The notes below the pieces were generated by a model that worked only from the letters and a program-made list of their open reading frames with translations, did not search any database and was not told where the DNA came from. Of a stretch of DNA of 64,000 bases, positions 27,856-40,306 are shown piece by piece (within the stretch, counting starts at the first letter, position 1; the number at the start of each line of letters is the position of its first letter). Origin of the DNA: Bradyrhizobium sp. 21. Lineage in GTDB: Bacteria > Pseudomonadota > Alphaproteobacteria > Rhizobiales > Xanthobacteraceae. The position numbers were made by a program, and so were the translations under genes. The DNA is taken from contig NZ_JADPJG010000003.1 in the NCBI RefSeq assembly GCF_023073335.1, positions 347,789 to 411,788 of the forward strand, given 5' to 3'.

Positions 27856-28701
27856 ATGAGCAAGCTGAAAATCGCATTCCAGGGCGAACCGGGAGCCAAT
27901 TCCCACATCGCCATCGTCGAGGCCTATCCCGACGCCGAACCGATGCCCTGCGCCACTTTCGAGGACGCGCTGTCGGCGATCTCGTCGGGCGAGGCCGATC
28001 TCGGCATGATCCCGATCGAGAACTCGGTCGCGGGCCGCGTCGCCGACATCCATCATCTGCTGCCGGCCTCAGGCCTTTTCATCATCGGCGAATGGTTCTT
28101 GCCGGTCCGCCACCAGCTGATGGCGGTGAAAGGCACAAAGCTCGAAGACATCAAGAGCGTCGAGAGCCATGTCCACGCGCTCGGCCAGTGCCGGCGCATC
28201 ATCCGCAAGCTCGGCATCAAGCCGATCGTGCACGCCGATACCGCCGGCAGCGCCCGCGACATCTCCGAGCGCAACGACAAGAGCGTCGCCGCGATCGCCT
28301 CGCGCCTTGCCGCAAAAATCTACGGCCTCGACATCCTCGCCGAGGACATCGAGGACGAGGCACACAACACCACGCGCTTCGTGGTGCTGGCGCGCGAGCC
28401 GAAATGGGCCGCGCAAAGCTCCGGGCCGCTGGTCACCACTTTTGTATTTCGCGTGCGCAATTTGCCGGCCGCGCTCTACAAGGCGCTCGGCGGCTTTGCC
28501 ACCAACGGCGTCAACATGACCAAGCTCGAAAGCTACATGGTCGACGGCAATTTCTTCGCCACCCAGTTTTACGCCGACGTCGACGGCCACCCCGATGACA
28601 AGGGCCTCGCGTTTGCGATCGAGGAGCTGAAATTCTTCTCGCGCGAATTCCGCATCGTCGGCGTGTATCCGGGGCACCCGTTCCGGGCGACGATGGAATA
28701 G
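27856..28701 (+). CDS. pheA: Prephenate dehydratase
   Basis: 281 residues, monofunctional (no chorismate mutase domain). The dehydratase domain spans about 1-185 with IPIENSVAGRV and the catalytic TRF motif in HNTTRFVVL. An ACT domain with ALGGFATNGVNMTKLESYM follows and probably binds phenylalanine for feedback inhibition. It converts prephenate to phenylpyruvate in phenylalanine synthesis. Probably co-transcribed with kdsB. Confidence 0.96.
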   Translation: MSKLKIAFQGEPGANSHIAIVEAYPDAEPMPCATFEDALSAISSGEADLGMIPIENSVAGRVADIHHLLPASGLFIIGEWFLPVRHQLMAVKGTKLEDIKSVESHVHALGQCRRIIRKLGIKPIVHADTAGSARDISERNDKSVAAIASRLAAKIYGLDILAEDIEDEAHNTTRFVVLAREPKWAAQSSGPLVTTFVFRVRNLPAALYKALGGFATNGVNMTKLESYMVDGNFFATQFYADVDGHPDDKGLAFAIEELKFFSREFRIVGVYPGHPFRATME

Positions 28702-28708
28702 CCTCGGC

Positions 28709-29725
28709 CTAGGCCGCCTGCATCGCCAATCCGAACGCCTCCGCCAGCAGCGAATAAGACTTCTTTCGCGCCTCGTGATCATACACCGCGGTGATCACCA
28801 TCAACTCGTCCGGCTTGCTGGCGTCGATCAGCGGCTGCAGCGTCTTCTGCACGGTCGCGGGACTGCCGACGAACAGGCGCGAGCGGTTGCGGAGCATCGA
28901 GGTGCGCTCGGAATCCGTATAGGGATATGCCAGCGCTTCCTCCACACTCGGCAGCGGAAGATACTGGCCGCGGTCGCGGCGCAGGCGGTTGAGGTCGAAC
29001 GAGGTCGCGAGCTTTTCTGCCTCCTCATCGGTGTCCGCCGTGATGATTGCGACGGCCAGGATCGCGCGGGGGCTCGCGCTCCAGGCCGACGGCTGAAAGC
29101 GGTTACGGTAATGTACCATCGCGTCGATCGCATCGTGAGACGCGAAATGATGGGCGAAGGCGAAGCCCATGCCGACTTGGGCCGCGAGCTCCGAGGAATA
29201 ATCGCTGGAGCCGAGCAGCCAGATCGGTGGCAACGGCGTATCGTCGGGCATGGCGACGACGTTGTGGTAGGGATGGCCCGAGGGGAATTCCCGGGTCTGC
29301 CACAGGATCAATTCGTGCAGCCGCTCGAGGAAATCGTCGCCTTCACGGCGATCGAGCCGGCTACGCAGCGCATAGGCCGTGGCACCGTCGGTGCCGGGGG
29401 CGCGGCCGAGACCGAGGTCGATGCGGCCGGGAAACAACGCCTCCAGCATCTTGAAGCGCTCGGCCACGACCAGCGGCGCGTGATTGGGCAGCATCACGCC
29501 GCCGGAACCGACGCGGATGTGGTTCGTCACCGCCGCGATCTGCCCGATCATCACGTCGGGCGCCGGGCTCGCGACGGAGGCGAGGTTGTGATGCTCGGCG
29601 AGCCAATAGCGGACATAGCCGAGCCCATCGACATGACGCGCCAGATCGATGCTGTTGCGCAGCGCAGCGGCGGGCTTGGTGCCTGTGGTGACGACCGAGA
29701 GGTCGAGGACTGAGAGCGGGATCAT
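28709..29725 (-). CDS. LLM-class flavin-dependent oxidoreductase
   Basis: 338 residues with the TIM-barrel luciferase-like pattern: the N-terminal [46 protein letters not shown] and [11 protein letters not shown]. This matches the MsnO8-like group of reduced-flavin monooxygenases. Substrate unknown. It is convergent with pheA (7 bp gap). Confidence 0.88.
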   Translation of the reverse strand: MIPLSVLDLSVVTTGTKPAAALRNSIDLARHVDGLGYVRYWLAEHHNLASVASPAPDVMIGQIAAVTNHIRVGSGGVMLPNHAPLVVAERFKMLEALFPGRIDLGLGRAPGTDGATAYALRSRLDRREGDDFLERLHELILWQTREFPSGHPYHNVVAMPDDTPLPPIWLLGSSDYSSELAAQVGMGFAFAHHFASHDAIDAMVHYRNRFQPSAWSASPRAILAVAIITADTDEEAEKLATSFDLNRLRRDRGQYLPLPSVEEALAYPYTDSERTSMLRNRSRLFVGSPATVQKTLQPLIDASKPDELMVITAVYDHEARKKSYSLLAEAFGLAMQAA

Positions 29726-30117
29726 GGCGCGCTAAATTAGTGGAGCGCAGCGCGGCGGCAATGGGCAGGCCGCGCAGGTCAGACGTGCGGGCCGCGAGTC
29801 GCCACGGCCTGCGCGAGCTGTTGGGCCAAACGACCTCTCCATCATATAAAACTCAAATTGCCCACAACCAGAGCTGAACGAAAAAATTACCCGGCGCCTT
29901 ATCAACAACTTGAAATATCGAAGTATTTTTCGATGCCAACCCTTCCCACGATTGAACGGATGGGCATCAAAATTCTACATAATGCACGAGAAGTGGGCCA
30001 CTTCCCATCAGCGATGGGCTGTCGATCAGACCGCCTTTACCCTATCTTGGACGTCCGAAGCTAGAGCTGACCGCCGGCCGCCAAAACCTGGCGAATAATC
30101 TGGAGCGAGTGGTGCCC
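29726..30117. other. 392-bp stretch without a gene, upstream of metF
   Basis: No convincing reading frame on either strand. The middle part (about 29840-29990) is more AT-rich than its surroundings. ATCGAA (29917-29922) and TTCGAT (29929-29934) form a perfect inverted repeat with a 6-base spacer, and CCCAT/ATGGG a small hairpin at 30004-30018. It probably holds the divergent promoters of metF and the monooxygenase gene. No match to SAM, SAH or cobalamin riboswitch consensus was recognised by eye. Confidence 0.5.
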
Positions 30118-31038
30118 ATGACTGACGTGACGATTCCTGCCCAAGCCGACGGGCAAGACGGGCACCTGAAGCGGCCTGCGATCTCCTTCGAATTCTTTCC
30201 GCCCAAGACCGAAGATATGGAGCGGAATCTCTGGGACACCATCAACCGGCTGGCCCCGCTCGACCCGAAATTCGTCTCGGTGACTTATGGCGCCGGCGGC
30301 TCGACCCGTGAGCGCACCCACTCGACGATCTCGCGCATTCTGAAGGAGACCGCGCTGCTGCCGGCCGCGCATCTCACTTGCGTCGGTGCCTCGCGCGGCG
30401 AGATCGACGAGATCGTCGATCGCTATCACGAGGTCGGCGTTCGCCACATCGTCGGCCTGCGCGGCGACCCGCCCGCCGGCATCGGCACGGCCTATTGCAG
30501 CCATCCCGACGGATACCAGACGTCCGCCGCGCTCGTCGCCGGCATCAGGAAGCGGCACGGCGATATCGAGGTCTCGGTCTCGGCCTACCCCGAGAAGCAC
30601 CCCGAGGCGCGCGACTTCGACGATGATATCGACACGCTGAAGGCCAAGGTCGATGCGGGCGCGACGCGCGCGATCACCCAGGTGTTCTTCGATAACGATC
30701 TCTACTTCCGCTATCTCGACCGCGTCCGCGCCCGCGGCATCAACATTCCGATCGTGCCGGGCATCATGCCCATGCACAATTTCAAGCAGGCGAGAGCCTT
30801 CGTCACCCGCGCCGGCACCACCGTGCCGGACTGGTTCGCCGCGAAATTCGAGGGCCTCGACGACGATGCCGAGACCCGCAAGCTGGTGGCGGCGACCGTC
30901 GCGGCCGGCCAGGTGCAGAAGCTCGCCAAGCGCGGCGTCGACACCTTCCATTTTTACACCATGAACCGCGCCGATCTCGTGTTCGCGATCAGCCATTTGC
31001 TCGGCATCCGCGCCAAGAGCGCGCAGAAGGCGGCGTAA
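30118..31038 (+). CDS. metF: Methylenetetrahydrofolate reductase
   Basis: 306 residues, TIM barrel with FAD. ISFEFFPPKTEDME, FVSVTYGAGGSTRERT, LTCVGASRGEI and GLRGDPP are family hallmarks. It reduces 5,10-methylene-THF to 5-methyl-THF, the methyl donor for MetH encoded 6 bp downstream. ATG at 30118 is 12 bp after GGAG; a GTG at 30109 would add three residues. Confidence 0.96.
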   Translation: MTDVTIPAQADGQDGHLKRPAISFEFFPPKTEDMERNLWDTINRLAPLDPKFVSVTYGAGGSTRERTHSTISRILKETALLPAAHLTCVGASRGEIDEIVDRYHEVGVRHIVGLRGDPPAGIGTAYCSHPDGYQTSAALVAGIRKRHGDIEVSVSAYPEKHPEARDFDDDIDTLKAKVDAGATRAITQVFFDNDLYFRYLDRVRARGINIPIVPGIMPMHNFKQARAFVTRAGTTVPDWFAAKFEGLDDDAETRKLVAATVAAGQVQKLAKRGVDTFHFYTMNRADLVFAISHLLGIRAKSAQKAA

Positions 31039-31044
31039 GACAAC

Positions 31045-34896
<3,852 letters not shown>

Positions 34897-35293
34897 GTCC
34901 GCCCTCACTCAAAAACTGAAAAACAACCCCATGCACAGTAGCGATGGGGTTGAAATGCCTTGGGATTTTTCTGCCCGCGCGCGGCGGTTGCACCGTCGGG
35001 CAAAACACCTGTAATATTCCATCATCGTCGGCCGTGGCACTTCCGTATTCCGGCGGATGCGAGTGCTTCCTCATCCCTTCGGCAGCATCGGCTGCTCCGC
35101 AATCTGAAACGATGTGGCTCGTCGGAACGCTCGGCATGCGCGCTCAGCCACGCGCCTTGTCGACCTCTCGCCTCAACATTTCGTGTTCTGCGGAAAACGG
35201 GCACTTGTGAACTCGATCACTTGTCCGCTCAACCTCGATTCGATACTCTCTCGGCATACTACCTTCAAACCAATATTGTTTGGGGTCGAGCAC
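34897..35293. other. 397-bp stretch without a gene
   Basis: Between metH and the small secreted peptide gene. CAACCCCAT (34924-34932) and ATGGGGTTG (34944-34952) form a 9-bp stem with an 11-base loop, possibly the metH terminator although only a weak T-run (GGGATTTTT) follows some 15 bases later. The rest contains no frame with protein-like composition that I would support. Confidence 0.45.
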
Positions 35294-35428
35294 ATGAAAC
35301 AGTTCACGATGCTGTTCGTCGCCGCGATCGCCGTTTGTCTGCTGCCCACGATTGCCGCGGCCGAATGTCCGGGAGGATACGTGCCATGCGGCGAGAAAGG
35401 TCAGCTCTGTTGTCCGGCAAAACCATAG
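35294..35428 (+). CDS. Cys-rich secreted peptide of 44 residues
   Basis: A signal peptide (residues 1-23, cleavage after TIAAA) leaves a mature peptide of about 21 residues with four cysteines (Cys25, Cys32, Cys39, Cys40) in the pattern CPGGYVPC...CC. This spacing suggests disulfide bonding in the periplasm or outside the cell. It is too short for family assignment and I do not recognise a function. Its last 43 bp overlap the next gene in another frame, so the two are probably translated from one mRNA. Confidence 0.6.
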   Translation: MKQFTMLFVAAIAVCLLPTIAAAECPGGYVPCGEKGQLCCPAKP

Positions 35429-36180
35429 CCTTCAATTGGGCCTGGTTGGCAACGGGATTATTCGTCGCGATCGCGATGGTTGCTGGGACGGCTTGGTACA
35501 TGTGGCCGCGTCCCGGAAGGGCGGCGATCACAGCGATCGTCAACGATGCCGGATATCTGGAGATCGTCCCCCCGAACACGTTCGGTGGCCCGGGGACGAT
35601 CAATACGGTCGAATTTTTGGGCGATCAGAAAGTCAAGTTGCATCCGACATGCGATGCCCGCCCCGAACTGCTTGTCAACAAGGTCAAGAGATCCCCAACG
35701 ATCGCCCGTGACTGGCAACTTTCGATCGAAAAGAAGCTGTCTGCTTCCGAAGAATTCCGGGACAAGTTGAACGCGGGTGTCGGGATCAACGAAATCAGCT
35801 CCATCCACCTGAAACTCGAGAACACCACCCTTCAGTCGATTTCCGAGGAATCGATGCTCGTGGCACGTAGAGCCTTGCTGAAGGACACGTGCGAGGAGGT
35901 CGTTCTGCTGAACATCTCGACCGGCGCCATGGTGTGCCAGACGCAATCGGTCCTGGAGGCCGATCTTGTCTACGAAATCAAATACCGAGACACGGTATCC
36001 GTGGAGGAGCGTGCCAAACTGACGTCGACGGTCGCGGCAAAGCTCAATCTGGATGCCAGCCAGCAGGCCGCCGATCGGATCTCAGGTGCCCAGTTGTTCT
36101 TCGGCGTCATACTGGCGCCAAACGCAATCATCGCTGGCGCCAAGCCAGGCACGCTCAAGTGTACCCACTTGAACAAGTAG
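35386..36180 (+). CDS. Membrane-anchored protein of unknown function
   Basis: 264 residues. A basic N-terminus is followed by one helix (WAWLATGLFVAIAMVAGTAWYMW, about residues 18-40) and a soluble, probably periplasmic domain. The latter has a few cysteines (TCDARP, TCEEV, MVCQT, KCTHL) and no motif I can name. The ATG at 35386 has a strong GGGAGGA site that lies inside the preceding peptide gene. Base composition is lower in GC than the flanking housekeeping genes, hinting at accessory DNA. Confidence 0.6.
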   Translation: MRRERSALLSGKTIAFNWAWLATGLFVAIAMVAGTAWYMWPRPGRAAITAIVNDAGYLEIVPPNTFGGPGTINTVEFLGDQKVKLHPTCDARPELLVNKVKRSPTIARDWQLSIEKKLSASEEFRDKLNAGVGINEISSIHLKLENTTLQSISEESMLVARRALLKDTCEEVVLLNISTGAMVCQTQSVLEADLVYEIKYRDTVSVEERAKLTSTVAAKLNLDASQQAADRISGAQLFFGVILAPNAIIAGAKPGTLKCTHLNK

Positions 36181-36205
36181 GGGCAGCCCGCTCGCAATGC
36201 CCGTC

Positions 36206-36835
36206 TCACCCCTTCGGCGGCGCCAAGGGCTGGACGATCTCCATGAATTCCGGTAGCGCCTCGCAGCGCTCAGAATGCGCCGTGAGCGCCGGATAGCGTC
36301 CCGCGTCGAACAATTGCGGATGCGCCTCGCGGGTGAAGCGGATCACGCAGGCGACCGCGATGTCGGCATGGCCGATGCGGTCACCCAGCCAGTACGGCGT
36401 CGGTATCTTGGCGCGTTCCGCTTCCAGCACGCCAAGCACGTCCGCGATTTGCGCCTGACAGCGCTCGACCCACAGCGCAAGCGGCTCCTTCCGCAGCACG
36501 CGTTCATAGAGCAGGCTCACCGCCTTGTCGCCGAGGCCGGAGGCGAGCGCGCAGATGCGAAGGTGCCTACGCCGATCAGCGCCGTCCCGCGGCAGCATCG
36601 CTTTCTCGAGTCCCACGAGTTCGTCGAGATAATCCAGAATGATCGTGCTCTCGATCAGGACCTCGCCGTCGTCGAGCACCAGCGTCGGCACGCGGCGCAG
36701 CGGATTATACGGCGCGATCTTGTCGGCATCGCCGAAGGTCGACCACGGCCGGTGCTCGAAGGGGAGCCCGTAAAGCCGGAGCGCAAGCGCGACGCGGCGG
36801 ACGAAGGGGGAGTCGTATTGGCCGATCAGGAACAT
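36206..36835 (-). CDS. Glutathione S-transferase family protein
   Basis: 209 residues. The thioredoxin-fold N-terminal domain (FLIGQYDSPFVRRVALALRLYGLPFEHR, NPLRRVPTLVLDDGEVLIESTIILDYLDE) contains the cis-Pro and Glu-Ser glutathione-binding motif. An all-helical C-terminal domain with ADIAVAC follows. Likely cytoplasmic detoxification; substrate unknown. The ATG at 36835 is chosen because the upstream extension is not GST-like. Confidence 0.9.
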   Translation of the reverse strand: MFLIGQYDSPFVRRVALALRLYGLPFEHRPWSTFGDADKIAPYNPLRRVPTLVLDDGEVLIESTIILDYLDELVGLEKAMLPRDGADRRRHLRICALASGLGDKAVSLLYERVLRKEPLALWVERCQAQIADVLGVLEAERAKIPTPYWLGDRIGHADIAVACVIRFTREAHPQLFDAGRYPALTAHSERCEALPEFMEIVQPLAPPKG

Positions 36836-36987
36836 AGCTGTCGCTCTTCTCGCTTGTTGGATACGGCAGGGCCGATCAGTCTCGACGAGAAGAGTGCCGC
36901 CGCACAAGGAAGATCTTGGAAATAGAGCATTGCGCCAGCTGCAATGGCGCTCTCGTCAGCATCACGCCCAAGGCGCGCGTTCTACGC

Positions 36988-37290
36988 TCAAAGACCGTCC
37001 TGGATCGAGCGCTTGATGGCAGCGATGGCGGTCTCGTTGCGCTTGTACATCGTCCACTGCTTGACGCGCTTGGCGCGCACCAGCTTTGCGGCCGTCAGCA
37101 CCCGCATGTGCTCGCTCAACGTCGGCGCGCTGACGCCGAGCTTCTCGGCGATCAGCAATCCGCAGACGCCGTCCTCGACCAGATCGCCATCGGCCTGCTC
37201 GCGAAAATGCTTCCGCGGATCCCGCAGCCATTCCAGGATCTGCAGGCGGCGTTCGTTGGCGAGCGCGCGCAAAGGGACGGCGAACTTCAT
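36988..37290 (-). CDS. ArsR-family transcriptional regulator
   Basis: 100 residues with a winged helix-turn-helix: LRALANERRLQILEWL, then LLIAEKLGVSAPTLSEHMRVLTAAKLVRAKR as the recognition helix region, and WTMYKRNE in the wing. Two cysteine positions of classical metal sensors are not present as a CXC pair, so metal sensing cannot be claimed. Divergent from the PLP dehydratase gene 63 bp away, which it may control through the inverted repeat at 37291-37306. Confidence 0.9.
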   Translation of the reverse strand: MKFAVPLRALANERRLQILEWLRDPRKHFREQADGDLVEDGVCGLLIAEKLGVSAPTLSEHMRVLTAAKLVRAKRVKQWTMYKRNETAIAAIKRSIQDGL

Positions 37291-37306
37291 TTAGCTATTT
37301 TGCTAA
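37291..37306. promoter_or_regulatory. Candidate ArsR-type operator
   Basis: TTAGC-N6-GCTAA is a perfect inverted repeat starting directly at the base before the regulator's ATG, in an AT-rich 63-bp intergenic region. Its position suggests autoregulation and control of the divergent dehydratase. Confidence 0.5.
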
Positions 37307-37353
37307 TTACCTAATTGATGTCAACACCCGGATGCGCTATCAAGGACGGCATC

Positions 37354-38301
37354 ATGAGAGCGACAATGGACATCACGCGGGTGCGGATTGCGGCGACCGA
37401 AGCGGTCATCCGTCCGCATATCAGGCGCACGCCGCTCATCCAGGCCGATCTTGCCGATTTTGGCCTGAAGCCCCTGCCCGTCACGTTCAAGCTCGAGATG
37501 CTGCAGCATTCCGGATCGTTCAAGGCGCGGGGCGCCTTTGCCAATCTGCTATTACGGCAGCTGCCGGAGACCGGTGTCGTCGCCGCATCGGGCGGCAATC
37601 ACGGCGCGGCGGTGGCTTATGCGGCGCAGCGCCTCGGTGTTCCAGCCACGATTTTCGTGCCCGACATCACCTCGCCGGCCAAGGCCGAGCGCATCAAAGG
37701 CTATGGCGCGAAACTCGTGATTACGGGCAGCCGCTATGCGGACGCGCTCGCCGCGAGCGAAATCCATGTCGCGCAGACCGGCGCCATGGCGGTGCATGCT
37801 TACGACCAGGTCGAGACCTTGCTCGGTCAGGGCAGCGTCGGAATGGAGCTGGAGCAGGATGCAGCGGGCATCGACACGGTGCTGGTCGCAGTCGGCGGCG
37901 GCGGCCTGATCGGTGGTATGGCAGCCTGGAGTGCCGGCAGGACGCGCATCGTGGCGGTCGAGCCGGAGCAATCGCCAACGCTTCACGCCGCCTTCGCGGC
38001 GGGCGCGCCGATCGATGCGCCCGCGGGCGGCATCGCCGCCGATAGTCTGGCCCCGCGACGTGTCGGACAATTGATGTTTCCGATTGCGCGGGCCCATGTC
38101 GAGCAAGTCGTCCTGGTCGCCGACGACGCGATCCGGCAGGCGCAGGCGGCACTGTGGTCGAGCCTTCGCGTGGTGGCCGAGCCCGGCGGCGCCGCCGCAT
38201 TTGCCGCTTTGCTCTCCGGCCGCTATCGTCCCTCTCCCGGCGAGCGGGTCGCGGTGCTGGTCTGCGGCGCAAACACCACGGCAGTCAATTTCAACAGCTA
38301 G
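37354..38301 (+). CDS. Threonine/serine dehydratase-like PLP enzyme
   Basis: 315 residues, fold type II PLP enzyme. The PLP lysine lies in SGSFKARGAF, the substrate loop is ASGGNHG, and the phosphate-binding glycine loop is VGGGGLIGG. It is catabolic-type, with no C-terminal regulatory ACT domain, and would deaminate L-threonine or L-serine, although related enzymes act on hydroxyaspartate or racemise serine. ATG at 37354 follows AAGGA at good spacing; an upstream TTG at 37315 and an ATG at 37366 are alternatives. Confidence 0.88.
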   Translation: MRATMDITRVRIAATEAVIRPHIRRTPLIQADLADFGLKPLPVTFKLEMLQHSGSFKARGAFANLLLRQLPETGVVAASGGNHGAAVAYAAQRLGVPATIFVPDITSPAKAERIKGYGAKLVITGSRYADALAASEIHVAQTGAMAVHAYDQVETLLGQGSVGMELEQDAAGIDTVLVAVGGGGLIGGMAAWSAGRTRIVAVEPEQSPTLHAAFAAGAPIDAPAGGIAADSLAPRRVGQLMFPIARAHVEQVVLVADDAIRQAQAALWSSLRVVAEPGGAAAFAALLSGRYRPSPGERVAVLVCGANTTAVNFNS

Positions 38302-38311
38302 CGAGCTTCGC

Positions 38312-38749
38312 ATGATTGGGTATCGCGGACTCATCCTGACGGCGATCCTGCTGACGTCAATCCTGCTTGCCCTGGCCGGCCACGGCGTCCACGCGCAGGA
38401 CCGCCCGATCGGCTTTTTGACGCCGTCGAAAAACATCGCCTGCCAATTTTTCGCCGACAACGGCCAGGGCGTGCTCCGCTGCGATATCATGAACCTGGAG
38501 ACGCGCCCGCGCCGGCCCGCCGATTGCGAACTCGAATGGGGCAACGCCTTCGAGATGAGCGCGAAGGGAGCCGCAGGCCGCATCTGCGCCGGCGACACCA
38601 TCATGGATCCGTCCCTGCCCGTGCTCGCCTATGGCGAGGTCTGGCAGCGCGCGGGATTCACGTGCCGATCGGAGCAGACGGGACTGACGTGCTTCAACGC
38701 GATGCAGCGCGGATTTTCGCTGGCAAGGGCGGAGCAGAAGGTGTTTTGA
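38312..38749 (+). CDS. Secreted Cys-rich protein (DUF6636-like)
   Basis: 145 residues. A signal peptide (residues 1-29, ending HAQD) precedes a domain with the pattern SPSKNIAC-like (TPSKNIACQF), RCDI, ADCELEWGNAF, CAGDT, FTCRS and GLTCFN. Six regularly spaced cysteines suggest three disulfides. The pattern resembles the DUF6636 group of periplasmic proteins. It follows the dehydratase gene by 10 bp. Biochemical function unknown. Confidence 0.75.
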   Translation: MIGYRGLILTAILLTSILLALAGHGVHAQDRPIGFLTPSKNIACQFFADNGQGVLRCDIMNLETRPRRPADCELEWGNAFEMSAKGAAGRICAGDTIMDPSLPVLAYGEVWQRAGFTCRSEQTGLTCFNAMQRGFSLARAEQKVF

Positions 38750-38792
38750 TCGTGCTTCGCGTGCTCTTGATCAATGCACGGGGTCGATCACG

Positions 38793-39401
38793 ATGGGCGC
38801 CGCACAGGGCCAGATCGACGTGACTGCCGACAAACCTCCCTCGCTGAGTATCCTGGGCGTCTACTCTTTCAGCGCGGACAAGGCCAACTACGCCCGCATA
38901 ATCCAGGAACTGGTCGATTCCCACGACCCGCCCAATTTCAGCGAAGAGGTTAAGGCCATCCTGCGCAATGCCGGCAGGGGCAACGAGCTCGTTCCGCTGC
39001 CTGATGAGGATCGACAGGAGCTAGAGCGCGATCTGCGATTCTATTTGGACGGCGCCGCCCTTCTCGAGGTGCTGGTCACGAGCCCGGACTCACGATTCAC
39101 CGTCAGAGACTTTGCCCAGGTCGATCCGACAAACCCCAAGGATCACTCGGAGATGGCGTGGAACGAGACGTTCCTGACCGCGGATGGCGAGACGGTGATC
39201 GAGGCCGACTACAGGCAAAGGCTACCTGCGCCGAGCCAGTATCGGGTCGTGTTCGTCATCCATCGATGGGAGCCACGTCTCCCACTGCGCTCCAGCTACG
39301 GAGAGCTTCAAGCTCCGCCCACCCTACAGAAGCTGTCCGAGCGATTGTGGCGTCTCGCTCCCTATGATCTTCCGGAACCAAGTGCTCGTGCGATCCGGTG
39401 A
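38793..39401 (+). CDS. Hypothetical protein, 202 residues
   Basis: No recognised domain, signal peptide or membrane helix. It is acidic in its first half (ELVDSHDPPNFSEEV, PLPDEDRQELERDL) and ends with an aromatic/basic stretch. One moderately conserved-looking core (WNETFLTADGETVIEADYRQRLP, YRVVFVIHRWEP) has alternating beta-strand character. It may belong to the transcription unit that begins at 37354. Composition is protein-like; function cannot be inferred. Confidence 0.6.
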   Translation: MGAAQGQIDVTADKPPSLSILGVYSFSADKANYARIIQELVDSHDPPNFSEEVKAILRNAGRGNELVPLPDEDRQELERDLRFYLDGAALLEVLVTSPDSRFTVRDFAQVDPTNPKDHSEMAWNETFLTADGETVIEADYRQRLPAPSQYRVVFVIHRWEPRLPLRSSYGELQAPPTLQKLSERLWRLAPYDLPEPSARAIR

Positions 39402-39848
39402 TCCCGGACCGCGTATGCCGATTCGAAGAACGACGGCGGCGGCCCACTTCGTCATTGCGAGCGTAGCGAAGCAATCCAGTATCTTTCCGCGGAAGCAACC
39501 TGGATTGCTTCGTCGCAGCAGCGCGACATTGCTTCGCACTTTTGCCGCGAGCTCCTCGCAATGACGGTGCGGAGGCAGCTGCGCGCTCATCAATGATCGG
39601 CACATGCCGCGCCGCCGTGCGCGAGTGCCGTCGCGGCGGATCGTCCGCCACCTCAATCTGCCGCCGCTCGCATTCACCAAGCGAAACTCGCTGCGCAGGA
39701 ATTGTCCGCGGCGATCAGTGAAGCAGATCACAAATTGTAGTTGTAATCGTGCTAGAATACAGGCGGAAGGCAAGTGAGGTAATATATGCAGCCATTCCGC
39801 ACATGAGCCGTTCGCAACGGTTCTGGCGGATAACAGGGAGGAGTTGCC
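39402..39848. other. 447-bp intergenic region with repeat and promoter of the DyP unit
   Basis: Contains the palindromic repeat at 39451-39565. Nearer the downstream gene lie a TAGAAT -10-like hexamer (39753-39758) in an AT-rich patch and an inverted repeat GAGCCGTT-CGC-AACGGTTC (39805-39823, one G:T pair). No gene is seen in it. Confidence 0.5.
39451..39565. repeat. Dispersed palindromic repeat (REP-like, GTCATTGCGA arms)
   Basis: Outer arms GTCATTGCGA (39451) and TCGCAATGAC (39556-39565) are exact reverse complements. Inner arms GCAATCCAG (39471-39479) and CTGGATTGC (39500-39508) form a second stem with CGAAG/CTTCG next to it. This element type, reading CGTCATTGCGAGCG..., is widespread in intergenic DNA of Bradyrhizobium and relatives. 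No transposase is present. Confidence 0.85.
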
Positions 39849-40301
39849 ATGACCGTTGTAATGAAAGTTGGGAAGATCAGCGCTCTCACCGCCATTACCA
39901 AGATCCTTCCCGATCATGCGGCGGCTTTACGCCAGACACTCCAGGGGCTCACCGCTGCAAGCGGCGGCAAAATCGCTTCTCTCGGGACGATCCATATCGT
40001 GCGTTGGGTCATTTTCGACAATGATACGCGTTTGCTATTCGCGACGAATTTCGATGGCGACGTGGAAGACTATATGCGTGATTTCGCCGAGCGCGCCCCC
40101 GAAGGAATCGACGCGATCTGGGGCCATTGCGAGGGATATCCGGGAGCGCGCGATTATCCAAAACTGCGCGATTACATTCTTGGCAGCGCCATCGAAACCA
40201 CCGGTTATTATTGTGCCTATCCAAATTCCACCGTCGCGGACATCAACAAGGCGCTGGCCTGGAAGGCCAAGTTCGACACGTTCCTTGACCAGATCGGTTG
40301 A
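39849..40301 (+). CDS. Unknown protein co-transcribed with DyP peroxidase
   Basis: 150 residues, no signal peptide. An N-terminal beta-alpha pattern (KISALTAITKILPDHAAALRQTL) and the centre IHIVRWVIFDNDTRLLFATNFDGDVEDYMRDF resemble a ferredoxin-like alpha+beta barrel, the same general fold as DyP and antibiotic monooxygenase domains. A conserved-looking GHCEGYPGARDY segment follows. GGGAGGAG precedes the ATG. Its stop overlaps or nearly abuts the peroxidase start, which strongly suggests joint function. Not assigned to a named family. Confidence 0.7.
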   Translation: MTVVMKVGKISALTAITKILPDHAAALRQTLQGLTAASGGKIASLGTIHIVRWVIFDNDTRLLFATNFDGDVEDYMRDFAERAPEGIDAIWGHCEGYPGARDYPKLRDYILGSAIETTGYYCAYPNSTVADINKALAWKAKFDTFLDQIG

Positions 40302-40306
40302 CGGGA

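Noticed and set aside
30004..30018. SAM- or SAH-type riboswitch ahead of metF
   Set aside because: Only a 5-bp hairpin is present; none of the conserved cores of these riboswitches could be found by eye.
29858..30064. 68-codon frame upstream of metF
   Set aside because: No ribosome-binding site, composition not protein-like, falls in the AT-rich regulatory stretch.
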